Source of the DNA: Hydrogenophilales bacterium
GTDB lineage: Bacteria > Pseudomonadota > Gammaproteobacteria > Burkholderiales > Thiobacteraceae
Reading direction: 5' to 3'
NCBI GenBank assembly: GCA_016235775.1
Contig: JACRIU010000008.1
Span: forward strand, 1 to 64,000
DNA length: 64,000 bases
The translations under genes and the position numbers were made by a program. Shown one piece after another: positions 54,468-63,322 of the stretch. Each line of letters starts with the position of its first letter. The stretch's first letter is position 1. The notes below the pieces were generated by a model. The model did not search any database and was not told the DNA's origin. It saw only the letters and a program-made list of their open reading frames with translations.

Positions 54468-56219
54468 ATGTTGAACGCAGCCTCTTCTACTTTGTTTCGT
54501 TATGCGTCGCTAGGCGCGCTGATAGCGCTTGGCGGCTGTGCGCAGGAACCCCGCATCGCACAATCGCAAGGACATATTTCCCAAACGCCCCCCGCCCAAG
54601 CGGCGAGCGCCATCCCCGCCCCGGTGCAAGTGCCCACGCAATTGCCGCCGCCCAAAGTGCAAGCCAAGCCGCTCACCTATAACGTGGTGGTGACCGAAGT
54701 GCCGGCGAAGGAACTGCTGTTTTCCCTCGCGCGCGACACCAAGCTCAACATCGACGTGCACCCCAACATCCAGGGCGTGGTCACGCTCAACGCGATCAAC
54801 GAAACCCTGCCCGCGATTCTGGATCGCATCGCGAATCAAGTGAATCTGCGCTACAAGCTGGAAGGCAATACGCTGATCGTGACGCCGGATTCGCCATTTT
54901 TGAAATCGTATCAGGTCAACTACGTAAACTTGTCGCGTAAAACCACCTCCAGCATCGGCGTAGCGACTCAAGTTGCTACTACGGGCGTAGCGACCGGCGG
55001 TTCCGGCGGAGGCGCTTCCGGGGCGGGCAATAACAGTTCAAGCACCACTGTGGCCAGCACGTCTAACAATGAATTTTGGGAAGTTCTGACTGCCAATATT
55101 CGCGATATTTTGAAATCCACACGTTCGGTTAGCCAGACGGCCGAAGATAAAAACGCTCGTGTCGAGTCTGCGCGCGCTTCGCGCGAAGAGCGCTTGCAGC
55201 AAGCCAGTGCAGTTGCCCGCGCGGGCCAATCGGCCCCGCAGTTGTTTAACTCCATCTTCGGCAAGCAGGGGGACGTCTTCGCCGAGGCGAAAGATGAAGT
55301 GATTGTTAATCCAAGCGCCGGCGCGGTGCTGGTGATGGCAACAGAAGTGCAGCACAAGATTATCAATCAGTATATTGACAGCGTAATGCTTTCGGCTAAC
55401 CGGCAAGTGCTGATCGAAGCCACGATTGTTGAAGTCACCCTAAAAGATCAATTCCGCGCAGGCATCGATTGGACACGCTTAGTGGCTTTGGGCGCTGGCG
55501 CCACTGGTTTCAGCTTCACGCCCGCCACCAATTTGGCCGGAAGTCTGACCGCGTTCCAAACCCTTACCTATCAGAACGCGAACGACAATTTCAAAGCCGC
55601 TATCAAATTGCTGGATTCTTTCGGCGAGGCACGCGTGCTCTCCAGCCCGAAGTTGTTGGTGTTGAACAATCAAACTTCCATGCTCAAAGTGGTGGATAAC
55701 TTAGTTTATTTTTCAGTCGAAGTGACCCCCGGCTCGACCACGGGCACCACCATTACGGCAGCCACCTATTCAACCACGGCGCACACTGTGCCAGTGGGCG
55801 TCATCATGGCGGTGACGCCACAGATCAACGAGAGCGGCCGTGTGACGCTGGTCGTACGTCCAACTATTTCACGCAAGAATGGGGAAGTGAGCGACCCTAA
55901 TCCCGCGCTTACCACCGTGACCAACAAAGTGCCGATCATTCAAGTGCGCGAAATGGAATCTGTTTTGCAAGTACCCAGTGGCGAAACCATCGTGCTCGGT
56001 GGATTGATGCAGGACGACTCTTCCAAAAACCGCGATGGCTTGCCGGGCTTGACCGACAATCCCGTCACCAATGTTCTGTTTGGTACGCGCGACAGGAATG
56101 TAACGCAAACCGAACTCGTCATCTTTCTCCGCCCCACCGTCATCACCAATCCCAGTTTGTCGAGCGACGAACTCTCGTTTTACAAACGCTACCTACCTAA
56201 AGCCGACGCCAAGCCATGA
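54468..56219 (+). CDS. mshL: MSHA pilus secretin MshL
   Basis: 583 residues: lipobox LIALGGC near the N-terminus (about residue 22), secretin/TonB short N domain (VPAKELLFSLARDTKLNIDVHPNIQGVVTLNAINETLPAILDRIANQ), a Gly/Ser-rich tract, and the secretin domain (VLIEATIVEVTLKDQFRAGIDWTRL; VPIIQVREMESVLQVPSGETIVLGGLMQD; VFLRPTVI-like tail). Forms the outer-membrane pore. ATG 54468 chosen; GTG 54444 is an alternative. Confidence 0.93.
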   Translation: MLNAASSTLFRYASLGALIALGGCAQEPRIAQSQGHISQTPPAQAASAIPAPVQVPTQLPPPKVQAKPLTYNVVVTEVPAKELLFSLARDTKLNIDVHPNIQGVVTLNAINETLPAILDRIANQVNLRYKLEGNTLIVTPDSPFLKSYQVNYVNLSRKTTSSIGVATQVATTGVATGGSGGGASGAGNNSSSTTVASTSNNEFWEVLTANIRDILKSTRSVSQTAEDKNARVESARASREERLQQASAVARAGQSAPQLFNSIFGKQGDVFAEAKDEVIVNPSAGAVLVMATEVQHKIINQYIDSVMLSANRQVLIEATIVEVTLKDQFRAGIDWTRLVALGAGATGFSFTPATNLAGSLTAFQTLTYQNANDNFKAAIKLLDSFGEARVLSSPKLLVLNNQTSMLKVVDNLVYFSVEVTPGSTTGTTITAATYSTTAHTVPVGVIMAVTPQINESGRVTLVVRPTISRKNGEVSDPNPALTTVTNKVPIIQVREMESVLQVPSGETIVLGGLMQDDSSKNRDGLPGLTDNPVTNVLFGTRDRNVTQTELVIFLRPTVITNPSLSSDELSFYKRYLPKADAKP

Positions 56220-57295
56220 GCCTGTTGTTGAAGGCGCTCAAGCATGCGGATCGTGGCTCGGCGTTGTCGCTGGAGCCGATGGCCGCGCGCGCATCTGATG
56301 CGCACACGCCGCCCCCCACCGCTCAAGCGGCAGCGGAGTTGATGTTCGAAAAACATGCTGCGTCTGAAAAGCGGCGTCTGCTGATTTTGCTTGGTTCCCT
56401 GGGTGCAGTAGTAGTGGTCATGGGCGTGTATTTTTATGTCGCGATCTTTATGCCCTGGGTGTTTTTGCCAAAACCTCCCTCGCCGCCAGCGCAGCCGGTG
56501 ATCACGACCCAAGCACAACGCCCGATTGAAACGCTGCCGCCGCTCACACAAACTATTCCCGCGCCGCCACCCGCTATGAAGCCGCTTGAGCCGGCGCGTT
56601 CCACCACGCAAGCACCCAGTGCAGACACACCAAAGCCGCGCGCCAATAGCGCCCTGCGCAAGGAGGGGGCCAGCGTGGCGCCGGCAACGCCGGACACCGG
56701 CATCAAAGTGGTTGGCGGTAGCGCGCAATCCAGCGGCGGGATTTCGAACGCCTATCAGTTGCTGCAGGACGGACGCTTGGAGGATGCACGGCGCGCGTAT
56801 GAAAAACTGCGCGCCTTGGAGCCGCGCAATCCGGATGTACTGCTTGGCCTGGCGCTGATCGCACAGCGTCAGGGTCGCGCTGACGACGCGGTGCAGCACT
56901 ATCTCAAGGCGCTGGAAGCCGACCCCAAAAACACTTTCGCGCAAGCCAGTCTGACCGGCATGGTGGCGCGCGCTGATCCGCAAGCGGCGGAAACAAAGTT
57001 CAAATCGCTCATCGCGCAACAGCCCGCCGCCTATTTGTATTTCGGTTTGGGCAATGTGTATGCGGCGCAAGGCCGCTGGAATGAAGCGCAAAATGCGTAT
57101 TTCGACGCGCAGCGGCTGGAGCCGGATTCACCCGACTATGCTTTCAATCTCGCAGTGAGCCTGGAGCACATCAATCAGCCGCGCGCCGCGCTCGATTATT
57201 ATCAGCGCGCGCTCAAACTCATACAAACCAGGAGCGCGTCGTTTGATGTGGCGCAGGTGAAGTCACGCATCCAGCAGTTGGGTAGTGCGAAATAA
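56216..57295 (+). CDS. mshN: TPR pilus biogenesis protein, MshN-like
   Basis: 359 residues. One membrane helix (LLILLGSLGAVVVVMGVYFYVAIFMPWVF, about 60-85), a Pro-rich linker, and tetratricopeptide repeats (AYQLLQDGRLEDARRAYEKLRALEPRNPDVLLGLALIAQRQGRADDAVQHYLKALEADP and similar). Overlaps mshL by ATGA. Position and architecture fit MshN. Confidence 0.85.
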   Translation: MSLLLKALKHADRGSALSLEPMAARASDAHTPPPTAQAAAELMFEKHAASEKRRLLILLGSLGAVVVVMGVYFYVAIFMPWVFLPKPPSPPAQPVITTQAQRPIETLPPLTQTIPAPPPAMKPLEPARSTTQAPSADTPKPRANSALRKEGASVAPATPDTGIKVVGGSAQSSGGISNAYQLLQDGRLEDARRAYEKLRALEPRNPDVLLGLALIAQRQGRADDAVQHYLKALEADPKNTFAQASLTGMVARADPQAAETKFKSLIAQQPAAYLYFGLGNVYAAQGRWNEAQNAYFDAQRLEPDSPDYAFNLAVSLEHINQPRAALDYYQRALKLIQTRSASFDVAQVKSRIQQLGSAK

Positions 57296-57350
57296 TATTC
57301 TGTTGCATCGGTGTCCACACAGGTGCGCGAGCATCTGTCGAGTAAGTGTC

Positions 57351-57438
57351 TCCCCCTTTGAAAAAGGGGGAACAAGGGGGATTTGTAAGTTGCCTCAACG
57401 TGTTAAATCCCCCCTAACCCCCCTTTTGCAAAGGGGGG
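57351..57438 (+). repeat. CCCCCTTT / AAAGGGGG palindromic repeat
   Basis: TCCCCCTTTGAAAAAGGGGG, AACAAGGGGGATTTG, then AAATCCCCCCTAACCCCCCTTTTGCAAAGGGGGG. Two nested hairpins in the mshN-mshE gap. It is a dispersed-repeat type; a relative lies within copy F at 62646-62817. Confidence 0.7.
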
Positions 57439-57487
57439 AAGAAATATCGTTTTGGTATTTATCCGTGGTTTACAAGGCCTGTCCTTA

Positions 57488-59197
57488 ATGAACGAACAAC
57501 GTAAAAAACCCCGCTTGGGCGATCTGCTGGTGCAGCAGGGGCTGATCACGCAGGATCAGTTGCGCATCGCGCTGATCGAGCAGGAACAAAACAAGCTGCC
57601 ACTGGGCCAGCAGTTGGTGTTGTTGGGCTTCGTGACGGAAGCGGTGATCCGCGACATCGTGGCGCAGACCATCGGCCAGGAAAGCGTGGATCTGGCCGCG
57701 GTCGCGGCCGATGTGGAGGCGATGAGGCTGGTGCCGGAGGATTTCGCGCGCCGCCATAATCTGCTGCCGATCGCTTTCGATCCCGAGAAGCAGCGGCTGG
57801 TGATCGCGATGTCGGACATGTTCAACGTGGTGGCGCTGGATCAGCTGCGCGCCATGATCGACCCGCAAACCGAGATCAAGGCCGTGCTAGCGGGGCTGGC
57901 GCAGTTGCAGGAGCACATCGATCGCTTTTACGGTTATGAGTTGTCGGTGGATGGCATTCTGCGCGAAATCGAAACCGGCGAAATCGATTATCAGAGCCTG
58001 CAAACCGCCGGCGGCGAAACGGAATACACGCAGCCGGTGGTGCGGCTGGTGAATTCCCTGCTGGTGGATGCGGTGAAGCACGGCTCGTCCGATATCCACT
58101 TCGAGCCGGAATTCGCTTTTCTGCGCATCCGCTACCGCATCGACGGCGTGCTGGAGCAAGTGCGCAGCCTGCACAAAACCTATTGGCCGAGCATCGCGGT
58201 GCGGCTCAAGGTGATGAGCGGCATCAACATCGCGGAGACCCGCGCCGCGCAGGACGGGCGCTTCTCGCTCAATCTTTCCGGGCGTCCGATCGACTTTCGC
58301 GTCTCCACCCAGCCGACGGTGTACGGCGAGAATATCGTGCTGCGGATTCTGGATCGCGAGCGTTCGATCATCCCGCTCGAACGCATGGATCTGACGGACG
58401 ACACGCTCGCCACCTTGCGTTTGATGATGGCGCGGCCGGAGGGCATTCTGATCGTGACCGGCCCCACCGGCTCCGGCAAAACCACCACGCTGTATTCGCT
58501 GCTGACGCATCTCAATAACGAAACCATCAACATCATGACGCTGGAAGACCCGGTGGAATACCCGGTGACGCTGATGCGCCAGACCTCGGTCAACGAGACC
58601 GTGAAAATGGATTTCGTGAACGGCATCCGCTCCATCATGCGCCAAGACCCGGATGTGATTCTGGTGGGCGAGGTGCGCGACAAGGATACGGCGGAGATGG
58701 CGTTTCGCGCCGCGATGACCGGGCATCAAGTCTTCACTACGCTGCACACCAACTCCGCGCTCGGCACGTTTCCGCGCTTGCTGGATATCGGCATCTCAAC
58801 CGAGATCATGGCCGGCAATATCATCGGCGTCATCGCGCAACGCCTGGTGCGGGTGCTGTGCCCGCATTGCAAGGAAGCCTATGCCCCGAGTATGGAGGAA
58901 TGCCAGTTATTGGGCATGGGGACGCAATGCGTCACGACCATCTACCGCGCGGTGGGTTGCAAGCTTTGCCACCATAAGGGCTATCGCGGGCGCATGGCCT
59001 TGATGGAGCTGCTGTTCATGGATGGCGACTTGGATGATCTCGTCGCGCGCCACGCCACCTTGCGTGAATTGCGCGAAGCCGCGCTCACCAAAGGCTTCAA
59101 GCCCTTGGCGGAAGACGGCATCCGGCGCGTGATGGAGGGGCGCACCAGCCTGGCGGAAGTGTCGCGCGTGGTGGATCTGACCGGCCGCCTGCGCTAA
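57488..59197 (+). CDS. mshE: MSHA pilus extension ATPase MshE
   Basis: 569 residues. The N-terminal MshEN domain begins RLGDLLVQQGLITQDQLRIALIEQ, an exact fit to the c-di-GMP-binding consensus RLGxxLxxxGLIxxxxLxxxLxxQ, followed by a looser second copy PLGQQLVLLGFVTEAVIRDIVAQ. The C-terminal ATPase has GPTGSGKTTTLYS, DPDVILVGEVRD, TGHQVFTTLHTNSA and a CPHC..CKLC tetracysteine element. ATG 57488 chosen. Drives pilus extension. Confidence 0.93.
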   Translation: MNEQRKKPRLGDLLVQQGLITQDQLRIALIEQEQNKLPLGQQLVLLGFVTEAVIRDIVAQTIGQESVDLAAVAADVEAMRLVPEDFARRHNLLPIAFDPEKQRLVIAMSDMFNVVALDQLRAMIDPQTEIKAVLAGLAQLQEHIDRFYGYELSVDGILREIETGEIDYQSLQTAGGETEYTQPVVRLVNSLLVDAVKHGSSDIHFEPEFAFLRIRYRIDGVLEQVRSLHKTYWPSIAVRLKVMSGINIAETRAAQDGRFSLNLSGRPIDFRVSTQPTVYGENIVLRILDRERSIIPLERMDLTDDTLATLRLMMARPEGILIVTGPTGSGKTTTLYSLLTHLNNETINIMTLEDPVEYPVTLMRQTSVNETVKMDFVNGIRSIMRQDPDVILVGEVRDKDTAEMAFRAAMTGHQVFTTLHTNSALGTFPRLLDIGISTEIMAGNIIGVIAQRLVRVLCPHCKEAYAPSMEECQLLGMGTQCVTTIYRAVGCKLCHHKGYRGRMALMELLFMDGDLDDLVARHATLRELREAALTKGFKPLAEDGIRRVMEGRTSLAEVSRVVDLTGRLR

Positions 59198-59255
59198 TCG
59201 CCATGCCCGCTTTTGACTATCCAGCTTCCCGCTCACCGCTTCCCGCTCACGCATA

Positions 59256-60461
59256 ATGGCCGCCTTCCAATATTTCGCCGTCGATCGCACCGGGCGCCAC
59301 GTGCGCGGCCGCATGGATGCCGCGAACGAAAGCGATCTGGAGCAGCGCTTGCGCCGCATGGGCTTGGATTTGGTCACCAGCCGCCTCAAATCGCCGATGG
59401 CGTCACTGGCCTTCAAAAAAACCATATCGCGCCAAGACCTGATCAACTTTTGCTTTCACCTGGAGCAAATTTCCAAGAGCGGCATTCCCTTGCTGGAGGG
59501 CTTGGCCGATCTCGGGGTGAGCACCGACAACCGGCGCTTTCGCGAAGTGATTTCCGCCATGCACGAGGACATGCAAGGCGGCAAACTTTTATCCGAAGCG
59601 ATGGCGCGGCACCCGGCGGTATTCGACCGCTTGTTCGTGAGCCTGATCCGCACCGGCGAGCAAACCGGCAATATGCCGGAAGTGCTAAACGATTTGGCCG
59701 CGACGCTGAATTGGCAAGATGCCTTGGTGTCTAAAACCAAACTGCTATTGCTCTACCCGGCAATCGTCTTCATCGTGGTGACGGCGGTGGTATTTTTTCT
59801 CATGCTGTATTTGGTGCCGAAGCTGGTGACTTTTCTCACCACCATGCAACAGACCTTGCCCTTGCAGACGCGCCTATTGATCTGGCTTTCCGAAGTCTTT
59901 GGCAGTTATTGGGCGCTGTTGTTGGGCTTGCCGGTCACGCTGTTCGTGATCGGCGTCACGGCGGTGCGCACCAATACTAACGCGCGCCTGCTGTGGGATT
60001 ATTTGAAACTCAATCTGCCGCTGGTGGGGCCGATCTTGCAGCAGATTTTGCTGGCCCGCTTCGCCAATTATTTCGCACTGCTGTATCGCTCCGGCATTAC
60101 GATTCTCGATGCCTTGGCCGCGTGCGAAGGGGTGGTGGCCAACCGCTACGTGGCTGACGGTTTGCGTCGCGCCGGGCAGCAAATCAACGCGGGTGACAGC
60201 CTGACTGAAAGCCTGCGCAACCTGGGCTTGTTTCCGCCGCTGGTGATCCGCATGATCCGCATCGGCGAGACGACCGGCGCGCTGGATGAAGCGCTGATGA
60301 ATGTCGGCGCCTTTTACCAGCGCAGTGTGGAAAATTGGGTAGAGCGCGCGCTCAAGTTGCTGCAGGTGGGGCTGACGATGTTTTTGGGTTTGATCCTGGC
60401 CTTCATCATGTATGCCGTGCTGTCGCCGATTTATGATATTTTCGGCAAATTGTCTTTTTAG
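59256..60461 (+). CDS. mshG: Pilus inner-membrane platform protein MshG (PilC/GspF family)
   Basis: 401 residues with two T2SSF domains (about 60-185 and 265-390): LINFCFHLEQISKSGIPLLEGLADL and RFANYFALLYRSGITILDALAACEG, plus three membrane helices (FIVVTAVVFFLMLYLVPKLV; YWALLLGLPVTLFVIGVTAV; VGLTMFLGLILAFIMYAVLSPIYDIF). Bridges the ATPase to the pilus. Confidence 0.93.
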   Translation: MAAFQYFAVDRTGRHVRGRMDAANESDLEQRLRRMGLDLVTSRLKSPMASLAFKKTISRQDLINFCFHLEQISKSGIPLLEGLADLGVSTDNRRFREVISAMHEDMQGGKLLSEAMARHPAVFDRLFVSLIRTGEQTGNMPEVLNDLAATLNWQDALVSKTKLLLLYPAIVFIVVTAVVFFLMLYLVPKLVTFLTTMQQTLPLQTRLLIWLSEVFGSYWALLLGLPVTLFVIGVTAVRTNTNARLLWDYLKLNLPLVGPILQQILLARFANYFALLYRSGITILDALAACEGVVANRYVADGLRRAGQQINAGDSLTESLRNLGLFPPLVIRMIRIGETTGALDEALMNVGAFYQRSVENWVERALKLLQVGLTMFLGLILAFIMYAVLSPIYDIFGKLSF

Positions 60462-60471
60462 CCCGAGTTTT

Positions 60472-62013
60472 ATGTCCACCAAAATTCTCGCCAGCCTGTC
60501 CGCGCGCAAAGCCTGCTTTGCCTTGTTTAAGCATGGCGGTCTGACCGGTTTCACCGCTTACGACAACGACGACCGCGCCTTGCGCGCCTTCGGCGAGTTG
60601 ATCGCGCGCCACCCGGATGCGCCGGTGTATCTGATGGTGGACACGGTGGAGGAAGAATACCGCACCGAGCTCATGCCGCATGTATGGGGCGGCGCGCGGC
60701 GCGAGATGTCCAAGCGCAAGCTCGCGCAACTGTTTCGCACCGTGCCTTATCGCGCGGCCTGGCTGCAGGGCCGCGACAGCGCCGCGGGCAAGCGGCGCGA
60801 TGATGTGTATTTGTTTCTCGCGCTGAATTCCGGCGACTTGCTGCGGCCCTATCTCGAATACATTCATTCACGCCGCGCGCCACTGGCCGGTATTTTCCTT
60901 TTGCCGCAAGTGACGCAGGCGCTGGCGTCGCGCCTCAAGTGCGACACCGCGGGCGTGCTGCTGGTTTCGCGCCAGCAGGGCGGCCTGCGCCAAAGTTTCT
61001 TTTTGCAGGGCCGCCTGCGCATCAGCCGCTTGACCCCGCTCGACCCGCTGGGCGAGCCGGCCACGGCCGAATCCTATGCGGCGGAAGTTGAAAAGAGCCG
61101 GCTATTTCTCTACAACAGCCGGCTGCTGCCGCGTGAAGCGCGCTTGACCGTGCTCATCCTCGACATCGACGACGGCTTGGCGCAAGTGCCGGGTTTGTTG
61201 AGTCAAGACGCGTCCTTTCACTGCCAGCGCCTCGGGTTTGAACAATTGCGTGCGGCATTGAGCTTAGGGCCGGCCGATCTGCCGCGCGACCCGGAAGCGC
61301 TGCATCTATTATTGCTGGGTAAATATCCGCCGCAAGCAAGCCTGGCCGAGCCGCGTCTCACCGGCGATTTCACCTCGCACCAGTTGCGCACCGGTTTGTA
61401 TGCCATCAGTCTGGCCATCGCCGTCACGGCGCTCGCTTGGAGCGGGTACAACTTGTATCGCGGCTATGCCAATCAATCCGCGACGCAAAGCGCCATCGCC
61501 GATACCGCGCGCTACCGCACTCAATATGCGGAAGCAGCCAAGCAGTTTCCGGCGGCGCCGGTGGCCGCCGAACATTTGCGCCAAGCGGTAGAAGTCGCGG
61601 ATCAGATCAAGAAATTTGCGCGCACGCCCGAACCTTTCATGCAGTTGCTGGGCCTTGTGTTGAGCGAGTTCCCGCAAATCGAACTCAGCCGCCTCGACTG
61701 GCGCTATGCCTCGACCACCGCCGCGCCGCAATCATCCGCCGGCGGCGTCAGCCCGAGCGCGTGGCAACAGCAGGGCGAGATCGAGGCGGAGATACGCCCC
61801 TTCAACGGCGATTACCGCGCCGCCTTGCTGTTGATCGAGCGCTTCGCGGCACGCTTGCGCGCGCAGCCCAATGTGGCGGGCGTCAGTATCGTCAAGCTGC
61901 CGCTCAATCTGGATCCGGCCAGCACGCTCAGCGGCAGCACGCAAGATAGCTCGGACGCCAAGCCGGGCGCGGCGCAATTCAAGCTCGGCATCGTGATCAG
62001 GCGCGAGTCATGA
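60472..62013 (+). CDS. MshI-like protein (PilM/PilN-like)
   Basis: 513 residues. The N-terminal 300 residues (LASLSARKACFALFKHGGLTGFTAY..VYLMVDTVEEEYRTELMPHV) could be a degenerate actin-like PilM fold. One membrane helix near residue 325-345 (TGLYAISLAIAVTALAWSGYNLYRG) and a PilN-like C-terminal domain follow. Architecture and order fit MshI. ATG 60472; overlaps the next gene by 4 nt. Assignment is by architecture, not clear motifs. Confidence 0.72.
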   Translation: MSTKILASLSARKACFALFKHGGLTGFTAYDNDDRALRAFGELIARHPDAPVYLMVDTVEEEYRTELMPHVWGGARREMSKRKLAQLFRTVPYRAAWLQGRDSAAGKRRDDVYLFLALNSGDLLRPYLEYIHSRRAPLAGIFLLPQVTQALASRLKCDTAGVLLVSRQQGGLRQSFFLQGRLRISRLTPLDPLGEPATAESYAAEVEKSRLFLYNSRLLPREARLTVLILDIDDGLAQVPGLLSQDASFHCQRLGFEQLRAALSLGPADLPRDPEALHLLLLGKYPPQASLAEPRLTGDFTSHQLRTGLYAISLAIAVTALAWSGYNLYRGYANQSATQSAIADTARYRTQYAEAAKQFPAAPVAAEHLRQAVEVADQIKKFARTPEPFMQLLGLVLSEFPQIELSRLDWRYASTTAAPQSSAGGVSPSAWQQQGEIEAEIRPFNGDYRAALLLIERFAARLRAQPNVAGVSIVKLPLNLDPASTLSGSTQDSSDAKPGAAQFKLGIVIRRES

Positions 62014-62627
62014 AGCTCAAAGAATTCAACTGGCGTATCCTGCGCACACCCTTGTTGGTGCTGTTGGGCAGCCTGGCCGCCTCTTCCGCCTGGGTTTATT
62101 TCTCCCACCAATGGACCAACAGCACACGGCAAACACTCGAACGCGAACGCGTAGTGCTCAACGGTATCCGTCAAAAATCCACCCAAGCGGATCAGGAAAA
62201 ACTGCTCATCCAACGCTATCGCGACGCCTATGAGGATTTGCAAAAAAGCGGCGCGGTTGGGCCGGAGCAGCGCGTCAATTGGCTCGATGCCCTGCGCAGC
62301 GCAAGCCAAACCGTGCGCAGCCTGGGGGTGGATTATCAGCTCAGCCAGCAAACGGCTTCGCCCATCAAGCTCGATACCGGCGCGTATAAATTGCAGCAAT
62401 CGACTATGAAGCTGCGCATCAAATTGCTGCACGAGGGGGATTTGCCGAGCTTTTTAAGCGCCTTGGATGCGGAGCGGCCTGGACTCTATTTACTCCAAAG
62501 CTGTAGTTTGACGCGCAGTTCGGGCGGCGCTTTCAGCGTGCGCTATGAGCCAAAATTGGCCGCGGAATGCGAGTTGCTCTGGCTGTCCCTGATCGAAGCC
62601 GGTGCTGCGGAGGCGACGAAAAAATGA
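62010..62627 (+). CDS. MshJ-like protein (PilO/GspM-like)
   Basis: 205 residues: one N-terminal membrane helix (TPLLVLLGSLAASSAWVYF), a coiled-coil (about 35-75) and a mixed C-terminal domain. PilO/MshJ type by size, topology and order. Coupled to the upstream gene by ATGA and to the next by ATGA. Confidence 0.7.
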   Translation: MKLKEFNWRILRTPLLVLLGSLAASSAWVYFSHQWTNSTRQTLERERVVLNGIRQKSTQADQEKLLIQRYRDAYEDLQKSGAVGPEQRVNWLDALRSASQTVRSLGVDYQLSQQTASPIKLDTGAYKLQQSTMKLRIKLLHEGDLPSFLSALDAERPGLYLLQSCSLTRSSGGAFSVRYEPKLAAECELLWLSLIEAGAAEATKK

Positions 62628-63322
62628 AAATCAAAAAAACCATTTGCCACAGAGAGCACAGAGGTCACAGAGAAAACCCGCGGGCAATCTCTCCCTTTGC
62701 AAAAGGGAGGCTAGGAGGGATTTTTAGAAGAAGCAAAATGTGCTATGCATTGACAATTTCAATACAAAACCATGCGTGCACTGTGATTTTCTCTGTGATC
62801 TCTGTGTCCTCTGCGGCAAGAATTTTTGTTCCTAGAAAGCGGCACCTAGCATTGCTGTTTATTTGCGCATTCCCGCTCTTAGCCCAAGCCGAAACGCTCG
62901 GCCGCTTGTTCCATACCCCGGAACAGCGCGCCCTGCTCGACCTCGCGCGCAAATCCACCCCCTTGAATGCGAGCGGCGAACCGGATGCGGCCAGCGGGCA
63001 AGGCCTGTCGGTTAGCGGCATCGTCACCCGCAGCGACGGCAAACGCAGCACTTGGGTTAACGGCCGCTTGGAACACGATGCCGCCATCACCGGAAAACAA
63101 GATCGCACCCAAGTGTGGGTCAAGCTCCCCGGTGGCGAAGTCAAACTGAAAGTCGGCCAAAGCCTCGATCCGGCCACCGGCCAAGTGGCCGAGGGTTATC
63201 GCCGCGCGCCGCCGCCCGAGCCTGCCGCCGCCAAACCCGCACCCCCCAAAGCCCCCACCAAAGCGCCTGTTCCGGCCACCCGCGATGACAACGCCGAGCC
63301 AGATCAACCCGCCACGCAGTAG
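62624..63322 (+). CDS. MshK-like protein with in-frame repeat element
   Basis: 232 residues as annotated. ATG 62624 overlaps the previous stop (ATGA) and follows GGAGG by 10 nt. After MKIKKTI the frame runs through repeat F (CHREHRGHREN..ISVSSAARIF, about 60 residues), then FVPRKRHLALLFICAFPLLAQAETLGRLFHTPEQRALLDLAR gives a signal-like segment and the conserved MshK-like part (VSGIVTRSDGKRSTWVNGR..VKLKVGQSLDPATGQV). The repeat may split or extend the N-terminus; an internal start (ATG 62738) is possible. Confidence 0.65.
   Translation: MKIKKTICHREHRGHRENPRAISPFAKGRLGGIFRRSKMCYALTISIQNHACTVIFSVISVSSAARIFVPRKRHLALLFICAFPLLAQAETLGRLFHTPEQRALLDLARKSTPLNASGEPDAASGQGLSVSGIVTRSDGKRSTWVNGRLEHDAAITGKQDRTQVWVKLPGGEVKLKVGQSLDPATGQVAEGYRRAPPPEPAAAKPAPPKAPTKAPVPATRDDNAEPDQPATQ
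62646..62817 (+). repeat. Palindromic CACAGAG-unit repeat, copy F, inside a coding frame
   Basis: GCCACAGAGAGCACAGAGGTCACAGAGAAAA and TTTTCTCTGTGATCTCTGTGTCCTCTGCGGC with a longer loop that includes a CTCCCTTTGCAAAAGGGAGG palindrome. The reading frame of the mshK-like gene stays open through all of it. Confidence 0.8.
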
